From Neostapfia colusana (Eukaryota > Streptophyta > Magnoliopsida > Poales > Poaceae), in NCBI GenBank assembly GCA_030760725.1, contig JASWHV010000001.1, positions 75,041,683 to 75,105,682 on the forward strand: a stretch of DNA of 64,000 nucleotides. The letters run 5' to 3'. Every line of letters starts with the position of its first letter. Within the stretch, counting starts at the first letter, position 1. The position numbers were made by a program, and so were the translations under genes. This document shows, piece after piece, positions 11,649 through 22,442 of this stretch. The notes under the pieces are model-generated. The model saw nothing but the letters and a program-made list of their open reading frames with translations. It searched no databases and was not told the DNA's origin.

Positions 11649-12845
11649 ATGGTGCATACTCATTCTCCGAGTAGGGCTGAAGGTTCTCGCCGAGACGGCG
11701 ATGACTCCACTCCACCACGGGCACCGCCATCAACGGTATGGGCGGATGTCATGGCTCAGATGGTCGAGTCAAGTCAGGAGAACACAAGACTACTCTAAAC
11801 CTTGGTACAACAGGGCTTACTCCAACGTACACAACAGGTCGTTCCACCTCGGAACGCCTATTTGGACTTCTTGGCAACACAACCGCCAATTTTCACGGAA
11901 GCCAACGAACCAGTGGAAGCTGATCAGTGGCTTCGGGTTATGGAGTCCAAGTTTGGAGTGTTTGAGTGTGATGAGTATCAGAAGACATTATTTGCAGCTC
12001 AACAGCTCCATGGAGCCGCCGGAAATTGGTGGTTCGCTTATCTCGCCACCGTTCCGGAAGGCCATCAAGTGGAATGGACGGAATTTCGTGAAGCATTCCG
12101 TGCTCGTCACATTCCTATGGTTTTTATCAAGGCCCAACAGAAAGAATTTAGGAACTTGAAGCAGGGGGACATGAGTGTCCTCGATTAAGTCATACGGTTC
12201 AATCTTTTGGCACAATATGCTCCTGCTTATGCGACGAGCGAAGCTGCAAGGTGTGACTACTTTTTCTATGGCCTGAGTGTCATATTAAAAGATAAGTTAG
12301 CTTTTTTCAATCAAGCCAATTACACCGAGTTGATCAATGCTGCTCTGATGCAAGAACAAGCGACACTTGAGTGTCAAGCAGAGAAGAGGGACCGGGATGA
12401 TGTGCAAGAAGACACACCAGTTGTTCCTCGGAAACACCGTGTGGTGTATCACACACCATCCGATGAACTATGGAAAGCGCCAGTAAGATCAACTCAGTAC
12501 AGATTTCCTGCTCAAGAATCATGTCTTGAAGCAACACCCTTGCCGCAGCAACGAATGATACCTGTTGCATCATTGCTGCAGCCATGTACATCAACTTCTC
12601 AACTACCAGTCAACGAAGAACAGGGGAAACCTCCGTGTTCTTATTGCCACCGTTCTGGGCATCTTAGGCAAGAATGCCGGGAGAAGTTGTTGAACACCAG
12701 ACAACCATCATCATCAGGTGGTATGCCACCACCTGCTCAAGTCAATATAACAGCATTGCAATCCGGGAGTGTGCAACATCTTGCTATTGAGGATGTCCCG
12801 GAGGGAGCACCGGTGTTAGCGGGCATGTTTACTCTCAAAGATTGA
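11649..12845 (+). pseudogene. Tekay-type Gag with zinc knuckle
   Basis: The frame opening at ATG 11649 encodes a gypsy Gag, the structural protein of the virus-like particle. Recognisable blocks are FLATQPPIFTEANEPVEADQWL and AGNWWFAYLATVPEG, typical of the retrotransposon Gag domain, and an intact CCHC knuckle CSYCHRSGHLRQEC near 12635-12676. The frame has stop codons at 11796 and 12186 and then shifts before the protease at about 12845. Protein from this copy would be truncated. Confidence 0.88.
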
Positions 12846-14830
12846 CCGTGCTCATACTTTTTGATTCCGGTGCAACCCACAATTTTATCAGCAAATCATG
12901 CGTGGATCAGCACCAACTATCCACCAATACTCCCACAACGAGTTATCTTATACGTTCACCGGGAGGAAATATCTCTGCTAATCAGATTGTGTCCTGAGCA
13001 GCTTTGTGTTTGGGCGGAAAAATATACCCAACATCGCTGATTATGTTGGATAGGCAGAAGATAGACATAATATTGGGGATGTCTTGGTTAAATCGTCACG
13101 GTGCCGTTCTCAATATCGGTAACCGGACTGTCCAGATTGACTCGCCGATTCACGGACATCACACACTGTTTTTAGACAGCGAAGACCCAGATATGGTAGA
13201 GGCCTACCACACGGAAGCGCTTAAACTTGATGATATTCCGGTGGTACGTGATTATCCCGACGTATTTCCCGATGATTTACCGGGCATGCTGCCCGAACGG
13301 GACGTCGAGTTCAAGATTGAACTGGCGCCGGGAACGACGCCTATCTCACGAAGGCCTTACAAGATGGCGCCTAACGAGCTAGCGGAGTTGAAGGAGCAAC
13401 TGAATGAACTCATGAGCAAGGGTTTCATACGACCAAGTTCTTCACCTTGGGGTTGCTCTGCGCTATTCGTTAAGAAGAAGGACGAAACACTATGACTATG
13501 TGTTGATTACCGTCCTCTAAATGCTGTCACGATAAAGAACAAGTATCCTATGCCCCGCATCGACATCTTGTTCGATCAACTTGTGGGTGCAAAGGTATTT
13601 TCGAAGATGGATCTTCGGTCTGGATATCATCAAATCAAGATCCGACCGGAGGACATATCGAAGACAGATTTCTCGATGAGATACGGAGGAGTACCTCGTC
13701 ATGTCGTTTGGGTTAATCAATGCTCCGGCACACTTCATGTACTTGATGAATTCTGTGTTCATGCCAGAGTTAGACAAGTTCGTCGTGGTATTCATCGAAG
13801 ACATTTTGATTTACTCCAAATCTGAAGAAGAGCACGCTGAACATCTGCGTATCGTGCTACAACGGTTGAGGGAGCACCAATTATATGCCAAGTTCAGCAA
13901 GTGCGAGTTCTGGATTGATCAAGTGCCATTCCTAGGCCATATCATTTCAGCAGAGAGCATTGCCGTGGACCCTAGCAAAATTGAACAAGTGCTAAGTGGG
14001 AATCTCCCAAATCAGTCCACGAGGTCCAAAGTTTCCTAGGTTTAGCGGGGTATTATCGGAGGTTCATTCCGAGCTTCTCAAAAATTGCTAAACCAATAAC
14101 GGAACTGCTGAAGAAGGGCACTAAATACATGTGGAATGCAGCATGTGAAGCCGCACTCAAAACCCTAGTAAAACATCTCACAACAGCTCCAGTTCTTGCG
14201 CAGCCGGACACGACGAAGCCATTTGATGTATATTGTGATGCATCCGGCATCGGTCTCGGTTGTGTTCTGATGCAAGAAGGGCGTGTAGTCGCCTATGGGT
14301 CTCGTCCACTGCGAAACCACGAGCAGCATTATCCAACTCATGACCTTGATCTTGCTGCTGTGGTGTTGGCGTTAAATATGTGGAGGCATTATCTACTTGG
14401 TAACCTTATTCACCTCTACACCGACCATAAAAGCTTGAAGTATATCTTCATGCAGAAGGAGCTGAATATGAGACAACGGAGGTGGTTGGAGCTCATAAAA
14501 GATTATGAAATTGAGGTCCACTACCATCCGGGAAAAGCAAACATGGTTGCCGACGCGCTTAGTCAGAAAGCCCACGTTCACAACTTGGCGATTGCTGAGT
14601 TGGAGGATGAAGAACCAAGTCTCCATGTCATTCCGTATGGCGCGCTTTATAATCTCGCGCTCATTCCAACGATCCGTGAAGAGATTGTTGAGGCTCAAAG
14701 AAGAGACAGGGTTATGCCTCACATACGGAGAAGACTAGACAACGGAGAGGTGAAATGTTTCCGGAAGGATGAGAACAGTACGATATGGTTTAACGACCGT
14801 ATAGTGGTACCACGTAATATGAAACTCCGG
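12846..14830 (+). pseudogene. Tekay-type protease, reverse transcriptase and RNase H
   Basis: The protease active site FDSGATHNF is near 12860. RT follows with RDYPDVFPDDLPG, the SKMDLRSGYHQI block and a palm motif that reads FIED (13791-13802) instead of the usual YxDD, so a catalytic Asp is lost. RNase H is seen from about 14129, with VYCDASGIGLG, LYTDHKSLKY and VADALSQ. Breaks include a stop at 13493 and frameshifts near 13690 and 14020. The sequence is cut at 14830 by copia B and resumes at 25789 in the integrase. Confidence 0.9.
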
Positions 14831-14834
14831 AAGA
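14830..14834 (+). repeat. TSD (GAAGA) of copia B, left copy
   Basis: GAAGA precedes the 5' LTR start TGAAAGTGC and recurs at 25784-25788 after the 3' LTR. Removing the insert and one copy restores a continuous gypsy reading frame across the junction. Confidence 0.93.
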
Positions 14835-16092
14835 TGAAAGTGCATCTAGGCACCCCTTGTGGGTTTTGGTTGATTTATGACAAACAAATGAGACCCTAAC
14901 AAAATTGTTGAGAATGAGCGCAGGTTCTCAAAGAAATTAAGAAGAAAAGAGCAAAAAGAAAGGAGAAGGAGGATCCAAAGTGATAAGAGCTCAAGAACTG
15001 AAAAAAATAGATCACTTAGTATAGAGTGTGTTGGAGAAACACACCCCAAGCGCTCAAGAGAAAGAAATCTAACTAACTGCACAATTTCAACACGTCCGGA
15101 CTAGTCTGATATCAGCCGGACTAGTCCGATTTTCTTTCTGACTAGAAAACGGACTAGTCTTATATCATCCGGACAAGTCCAATTTTGTCTCTGGACAGAA
15201 AACATACTAGTCCGAAAAATCACGGACTAGTCCGGAGTCAACCACGGACTAGTCCGGACATCGCAAACCCTAGCGTACCCTTTGGAAACCTGACTATAAA
15301 AAGAGGTGTACGGCCATACCAACAAAAAGTTCGACCCCCCTGCGCCGTCACACCTCCCAAGAGCCCGAAATTCACCTCTCTCCATACATTCTAACCCAAG
15401 AAGGATCAATTCTTGTGGATTGGCAATTGATCAAAGGAGAGACTAGGTATACACCTCTTGAGCTCTTGGGTTTGATCTCTCGCACACTTTTCATTGTTAA
15501 TTGTTCATCTGTTGAGTGTGTTGAGACGTGTTCATTCATTCATTGTAATTCTTGGGGAGCCCTCAACTTGTGAGAAGGCCCCTTGAACAAGTTTATTGCC
15601 TTTTGTGATTAGTGGAAGAGAATCGGTCTTTGTGGCGATTCAACGAGGGTAGGGTTGGAGAAGACCCGATCCTTAGTGGACTCCTCAACAGGGACGTAGA
15701 TTGCCTTCTGGAATCGAACCTCAAGATAAAAACTTGTCTCCCACTCTTGTTCATTAATTGTTCATCATATCCGAGTGTTTAATCAATCCTTTGAAATTCA
15801 CGTTCAAACCAGTTGATTCTTGGCATTCATTATATTATTGTTGCAATACATCTAGTTATCGTTTGATTTCCGCTGCATAAAGTATTAGAAGTGAACATTG
15901 ATCAATCTTGATCTCCCTAGTCCACGTATACCGGACTAGTCCGCCAAGTACCAGACTAGTCCGATTTTTCTCTGTTTAGAAAGCGGACTAGTCCGCACTA
16001 GTCCGATTTCCCTGTATTTGATAGACTACTAAGTGTTTCAGGTTTCAACAAAGTGTCAAAAAGTCTATTCACCCCCCTCTAGGCTACATTCA
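14835..16092 (+). repeat. 5' LTR of copia B (1258 bp)
   Basis: It starts TGAAAGTGCATC and ends GGCTACATTCA. Two clusters of the palindromic core GGACTAGTCC and near variants lie at 15094-15260 and 15931-16007. It is 52 bp shorter than the 3' LTR, mainly through loss of a segment between two GGACTAG copies near 15225. Confidence 0.95.
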
Positions 16093-16094
16093 AT

Positions 16095-16106
16095 TGGTAT
16101 CAGAGC
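16095..16106 (+). other. Primer binding site of copia B
   Basis: TGGTATCAGAGC, a perfect initiator tRNA-Met site, two bases inside the LTR end. Confidence 0.93.
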
Positions 16107-16145
16107 CAAACTCTTCAAAAGAGACTCACCGCTCGAAGAGACGAT

Positions 16146-18473
16146 ATGGACGTCAAGGATGCACACAAGAAGATCGACGACGAAAAGAGAAATGATGAAA
16201 GGACTCAAAAGCTAAAGAAGCTACTCGACGCCATTCAAAACAGTGAGGACGATGATGAGGAGGTGCTCCAACTCAAAGCCCTTCTACGGAAGAAGGCAAT
16301 CTCCCCAAAAGGGAAGAAGAACACCGATGATAAAAATAAGAAGAAAGGGGTAGTCACACAGACTACTCCCGATATCCTTTTGATTATGAGCGTTTGAATT
16401 CTCACAATAATCATTACTTATCAATTCCCCTAGGGAAAGCACCTTACTTTGATGGAAACGATTATTCAATGTGGAGACAAAACATGAAAATGCATCTCAT
16501 ATCTCTTAATCCGAGTTTGTGGCATATAATGTGTACAGGGATAGATATCCCGGATGATGATGAAGAGCTGACCCCAAACCAAGAACAAGCCATTCATCGA
16601 AATACTCAAGTTGCAGCCGTGATCACATCATCACTAAGCCGAGACGAGTTCACCAAAGTGGATGGGCTCGAAATTGCCAAGGAGATATGGGACACACTAC
16701 AGACTGCACATGAAGGTGATCGTCATGTACGCGAAGCCAAGACAGAAATGATTGAAGGTGAATTAGGAAGATTCTTTATAGAAGAAGAAAATCACCACAA
16801 GATATGTACAATCGACTAAAGAATCTTATCAACAAAGTCCGAGCTTATGGCAGCAAGAAGTGGAATGATCATGAGGTTGTGAAGCTGATTCTCAGAGCAT
16901 TCATGCCTCGCAATGTAACTCTTTGCTCAATGATCATAGAAAGCCCCGAGTACCGGAAAATGACCCCAGACGAACTTCTTGGCAAGATCATCAACTTTGA
17001 GATGATGGAGAAGCAAGCCAAGCATGTTAAGGAAATTGCCGATCTCACCTCGGCAAAGAAGAAAAGAGTCGCCTTGAAGTCAACTTGTAAACCCGTACCA
17101 AAGGAAGCTCGACAAGCTTATGGAGAAGACGACAGCGACGATAAAGCAGTGGTATCGATGAAGAAGACATGATCTTGTTCATGAAGAAGTTCAAGAAAAT
17201 GATGAGAAGAAGAAAGGGCAACAGCTCAAATGAAGGAAGACTAAGGGACAAACAAAGACCCAAGATGAGACGGGCGTGCTATAACTGCGGAGGATACGAT
17301 CACTTCACAGTCGATTTTCCACATGATGAAAACAAGAAGAAGAAAAAGGATAACAAGTCTCAACCAAAGAAAATGTTCAAGAAGAAGAAGCAGTATGGCC
17401 AAGCGCATCTAGGGAAGGAGTGGGACTCCAATGATGAATCTTCATCTGAAGAAGAAGAGGAGATAGCCACCATAGCCATAAAGAAGACTACCAAGAAATC
17501 CACTCATCTTCACAACCATGGGCGCATGGAAGGACACCGACAACACCTGTCTAATGGCAAAGGAAGGTAAACGAAAGGTACCGACAAAATCTTCCTTCTC
17601 GCATTCTTTTACTAGTGATAGTGATAATTCTAGTGAGGATGATAGCAGTGATAAAGATGAATATATGCTTAGGGGTTTAGACAAAAAGATAGCTGCTAAA
17701 ATGAAATTTCTACTTGATAAGCTTGTTGACATGGAGAAGCTAATCAATCGTCAGGAAGATACGATCATCTCCCAAAAGGAGGAATATCTTGAGATTGAAA
17801 AGCTTGTTGAATTTGAAAAGGAACAAAATAAATCACTAGAGCTTGAATTAGCTTCAAGCAAGGAGGCTTGCTTGAAGCTAAAAGACTCAAACACAACTAT
17901 CAAGGATGAACTTGCTAACTTAACCAAAGTTAACAAGATCCTTGAGGGACAAGTTGAGTCACTCAAGGAAAATGGTTCTTCATCAACTACTAGCTCACAT
18001 TTTCAACACACAAAGTCTGAAAACATGAAGAAAAAGCCAAACTTGACAAAGAACAAGCAATCTTCTCAAAGTAGCATATTTGACAAGGAGAAGATCAAGT
18101 ATGCACGCAGTGCATACTCGGTCACAAGACCTCCTAATGTCAAATATGGCATTGTATATTCTAAGGGTGGAAAGCACAATGCTAGAAACCACAAGAAAAA
18201 AAAAAGGTTGCATTGCCCAAGGGAAACTCTTCTCAAACTACAAAGCTTAGTAATGTTGATAAATTTAACAATGTGAACACATATGAACAACAACTTCTAT
18301 TTAGAACCATTAATGCTTCATATGAACTTATGAAAAGTAATCTTGGAAGAGTTTATGCTAAATATGTTGGACCACGCCATGGGAATACCAAGTCTCATGT
18401 GTGGGTGCCCAAATCACTTGTGACTAACCTCAAAGGACCCAAGCAATCTTGGGTACCTAAGACCAAGGCATAA
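16146..18473 (+). pseudogene. Copia B Gag: UBN2 domain, zinc knuckle, coiled-coil
   Basis: An N-terminal charged segment starts at ATG 16146. A shifted frame (16394-16819) carries the UBN2-type Gag with PYFDGNDYSMWRQNM and LxxAKEIWDTL blocks, continuing at 16804-17172. A knuckle follows near 17276 reading CYNCGGYDHFTVDF, in which the last Cys has become Phe. The 17518-18276 segment is acidic, then forms a long heptad-rich stretch (ISQKEEYLEIEKLVEFEKEQNK) expected to be coiled-coil. At least three frame changes are present. Confidence 0.85.
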
Positions 18474-18481
18474 TTTATTTT

Positions 18482-19560
18482 TTGCAGACTTATTCATCCG
18501 GCGGAGCAAAATGGGTGCTAGATAGTGGATGCACCAATCACATGACCGGAGAAAGAAGAATGTTCATGGAATATGAAGAAAATGAAAATCCAAGCGAAGG
18601 CATTTACTTTGGTGATAATAGTCAAGGAAAAGTGCTTGGTACCGGTAAAATTGCAATTTCATCACAACATACTCTCTCTCATGTTTTACATGTTGACTCC
18701 CTGGATTATAATCTTTTGTCCATATCTCAATTATATGACAAGGGTTATAATTGCTTATTCACTAATGAGGGTGTGACTGTCTTTAGAAGGAGTGATAACT
18801 CAATTGCATTCAAGGGTGTGTTGAAGGGAAAACTTTATCTAGTTGACTTCAACAAAGATAAAGCTGAACTTGACACATGTTTGATTGAAAAGACCAACAT
18901 GGGTTGGTTGTGGCATAGACGGCTAGCACATGTTGGTATGAGGAATCTTCAAAAATTCCTCAAAGGCGATCACATCCGATGTTTAAAGGATGTTGTTTTT
19001 GAGAAAGACAGGTCATGTAGAGCATGTCAAGCAGGAAAGCAAGTAGGAGCACCCCATCCTGCGAAGAATATCATGACTACAACAAGACCCCTTGAGCTCC
19101 TTCACATGGATCTATTTGGTCCAGTTGCCTACATAAGCATCGACGGTAATAAATACGGTCTAGTCATTGTTGATGATTTTTCACGCTTCACGTAGGTTTT
19201 CTTTTCACATGATAAGACAGAAACTCAAGGAACCCTCAAGAAATTCATCAAGCGTGCTCCAAATAAATTCTCATTGAAGATCAAGAACATACGAAGTGAC
19301 AATGGGACAGAATTCAAGAACACTCAGGTTGAAGAGTATCTAGATGAAGAACGAATAAAGCACAAATTTTCAGCACCATAATACTCCTCAACAAAACCGA
19401 GTAGCTGAAAGGAAGAACAGAACTCTCATTGAGATGTCGAGGACAATGCTTGATAAATACAAGACTTCGGACAGGTTTTGGGCTGAAGCAGTTAACACTG
19501 CTTGTCACGCCATAAACCGACTATATCTTCATCGGCTGCTCAAGAAAATCTCTTATGAGC
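18482..19560 (+). pseudogene. Copia B protease, GAG-pre-integrase and integrase
   Basis: The protease motif WVLDSGCTNHMTG lies near 18510. GAG-pre-integrase (LWHRRLAHVGMRNL, CRACQAGK) follows, then the integrase core with LLHMDLFGPV and VIVDDFSRF; the frame is open from 18482 to the stop at 19195. The remaining core (RSDNGTEFKN, then RVAERKNRT in shifted frames) is broken by stops near 19380. At about 19560 the sequence jumps from ISYELLT to an acidic linker, so the integrase C-terminal part has been deleted. Confidence 0.88.
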
Positions 19561-20943
19561 TACTCACGGTGCGTGCTAGATCAAGAAGAAGCTCCATGTC
19601 AAGCATTGAGAAGAATGGCTTTGGGTAATGTTCGACCACAAGTGCCACCTTCAAATGCGAATGAAGAAAATGAACCACAGATGGAGGAAAATGATCAAGG
19701 GGGAGCTTCCATACAAGATCAATCTCAAGAAAATCAAGAAGGCCAAAACATGAATGAGGGCAACTATCCAGGGGGAGAAGAAGATGATAATGAAGATTCA
19801 AGACCACAAGTGCCACATCCAAGAGTACACCAAAGCATCCAAAGAGATCACCCCGTTGATAACATAATCGGTGACATCCAAAAGGGAGTAGTAACTCGAT
19901 CTCACATAGCTAATTTTTTTTAACACTATTCCTTTGTATCTTATTTGGAACCATACAGGGTTGAGGATGCACTAAAAGATCCGGATTAGGTGATGGCGAT
20001 GCAAGAAGAATTGAACAACTTCAAAAGGAATGAAGTGTGGGAGCTTGTTGAGAGACCCAAGTCCAACGTCGTCGGCACTAAATGGGTCTTCCGCAACAAG
20101 CAAGACGAACATGGATTGGTAACAAGAAACAAGGCACGACTTGTGGCAAAAGGGTACTCACAAGTCGAAGGTTTAGATTTCGATGAGACTTTTGCTCCCG
20201 TATCTAGGCTTGAATCGATTCGTACATTACTTGCATATGCTACTCACCATGATTTCAAGCTTTATCAAATGGACGTGAAAAGTGCCTTTCTCAACGGACC
20301 GATCAAGGAGGAGGTGTACGTGGAGCGACCACCTGGTTTTGAAGATCAAGAGCATCCCGACTACGTGTTCAAACTGCGTAAGGCTCTCTATGGCCTCAAA
20401 CAAGCTCCTAGAGCTTGGTATGAGTGCCTTAGAGATTTTTTAATTGAAAATGACTTCAAGATCAGAAAAGATGATTACACCTTGTTTACTAAACACTTTG
20501 ATGATGACCTCTTCATTTGCCAAAACTATGTTGATGATATAATATTTTGTTCAACTAACAAATCCTTTTGTCAAGAATTTAGCAAAATTATGACAGATAG
20601 ATTTGAAATGTCCATGATGGGAGAGCTGAGATACTTCTTGGGATTCCAAGTGAAGCAACAAAAGGACGGGACGTTCATAAGACAAACAAAGTACACTCAA
20701 GACATTCTCAAGAAGTTTAGAATGGACAAAGCAAAGCCCATAAAGACTCCCATGGCAACAAATGGACACTTGGATCTAAATGAAGACGGACCAAATGTGG
20801 ATCAAAAGGTATATCATTCCATGATTGGCTCCCTACTCTATCTATGTGCATCTAGGCCTGATATCATGTTGAGTGTATGTTTGTGTGCAAGGTTTCAAGC
20901 CAATCCTAAGGAATGTCATTTGACAGCGGTAAAAGGATCTTGA
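19561..20943 (+). pseudogene. Copia B linker and reverse transcriptase
   Basis: An acidic linker (19561-19923) is followed by the copia RT at 19990-20943: NEVWELVERP, GTKWVFRNK, LVAKGYSQVEGLDFDETFAPV, DVKSAFLNG and the catalytic YVDD at 20527-20538. This RT is the best kept in the window, open for 317 codons with all landmark motifs. It stops at 20941 by frame change before RNase H. RT copies element RNA into cDNA. Confidence 0.9.
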
Positions 20944-21479
20944 GATATTTAGTTCATACACCCAACCTAGGCCTTTGGTATCCCAAAGGTTCATAATTCA
21001 ATCTCATTGGATACTCCGATGCAGATTATGTCAGATGTAAGGTAGATAGAAAAAGTACTTCTGGTACTTGCCAATTCCTAGGTAGATCCCTAGTTTCTTT
21101 GTCCTCCAAGAAACAAAATTCAATTTCTCTATCCACAACCGAAGCGGAGTATGTTGCAGCCGGGAGTTGTTGTGCACAACTCCTTTGGATGCGACAAACT
21201 CTAAGAGATTAGGGTTACAATATGAGCCGTATTCCACTCCTTTGTGACAATGAGAGTGCTATCAAATTTGCCCATAACCCTGTTGAGCACTCTAGAACTA
21301 AACATATAGATATCCGGCATCATTTTTTGAGAGATCACTCAATGAAAGGAGGCATAGCCATTTCCCATGTCAACACTAAAAAACAACTAGCCGATATCTT
21401 TACCAAGCCACTTGATGAAAAACGCTTTTGTGAGCTCCGAAATGAACTAAATATCCTTGATGCTCGAAACGTGGCTTGA
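20944..21479 (+). pseudogene. Copia B RNase H
   Basis: RNase H blocks are GYSDADYVRCKVDRKSTSG, STTEAEYVAAGSCCAQ and, from 21222, LCDNESAIKFAHNPVEHSRTKHIDIRHHF, ending at 21479 after QLADIFTKPL. Stop codons near 20994 and 21210 break it. This is the normal end of the copia polyprotein. Confidence 0.9.
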
Positions 21480-21683
21480 AAACTTGCATATCTGTATGCC
21501 ATCCTCAAAATCATGTTAATGATATTGAAAAACCATCTCTATCTATTTTTCTCTTAAAAACTATGCTAATTACTTGATCTTGATGAATTATGGTCATAGC
21601 TTGATTGTTGTATGTTTACTGATCATATTCATCAAGAATATCTATGTGTCTTTGTACCTTATTTCCCAATAGAAACCCTTGAA

Positions 21684-21717
<34 letters not shown>

Positions 21718-22442
21718 CACCTCTGTACAAGGGACCACGGACTAGTCCGTGGTCACCCCGGACTAGTCCGCACTGGCAGACTAGTCCGCACTTAGTCCGT
21801 TAGTCCGGACAACCACGGACTAGTCCGATTTTCTCTCTGGATAGAAAACGGACTAGTCCGATATGGTCCGTACTAGTGCGATATTTTGACTCCATAACCC
21901 TAAGGACGGCTCAAACCTAATCTCCTTCATGCTCATAACCCTCCCAACTCTCTCTCTACTCACTCAAGTGCTCCCAAGGTGAATTTGCAAGTTCTCCACC
22001 AAAACCTCTCAAATTTCCGTGGAAATCGTTCTCCACCGCCAAGGGATCAAAGACCCCGGACTAGTCTGGATCAAAAACTTTCTCAACACCTCGAATCGAA
22101 GGATTTGGTAAACTTTTCTCCAAACCCTAGAACCTTTGATCTTCCTTGTTTTTGCTCAAATAGCTTAGCTCCTCTAGTCAATACATGCTTCATTGATGTA
22201 TTACATGTACCCTAGATCACATTTGCAATGAATAATCTCAAATTTCAATAGGGCTTGAGCAGCCACATAATGGACAAGTCTGTTATTAGGGCGGACAAGT
22301 CCGGTACTCCGGACTAGTCCGACCCTGAACACCGGAAGAGTCCGATATGCCTGATTCAGAGATCTTGTTAGGAAATCCTAGCTTATGTCAACACAATGCA
22401 ATCCTTTGTCATCCTTGATTATTCATACCCATTTTATCCTCC
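21480..22442 (+). promoter_or_regulatory. Copia B spacer with AT repeat and GGACTAGTCC array
   Basis: This non-coding spacer separates RNase H from the third ORF. It holds an AT dinucleotide run (21687-21712), then a dense array of GGACTAGTCC-like palindromes at about 21735-21881, with more at 22056-22070 and 22273-22345. Part of the array, including the GATTTTCTCTCTGGA-type spacer between copies, resembles the element's own LTR U3. By position it could be an internal promoter for the third ORF; that is inference. Confidence 0.5.
21687..21712. repeat. AT dinucleotide microsatellite
   Basis: An uninterrupted alternating AT tract of about 26 bp in the copia B spacer. Confidence 0.95.

Noticed and set aside
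11530..12159. A 209-codon plus-strand frame near the start of the Tekay-type gag
   Set aside because: The true Gag frame (11649 onwards, with WFAYLATVPEG) overlaps it in another frame; this one has no family match.
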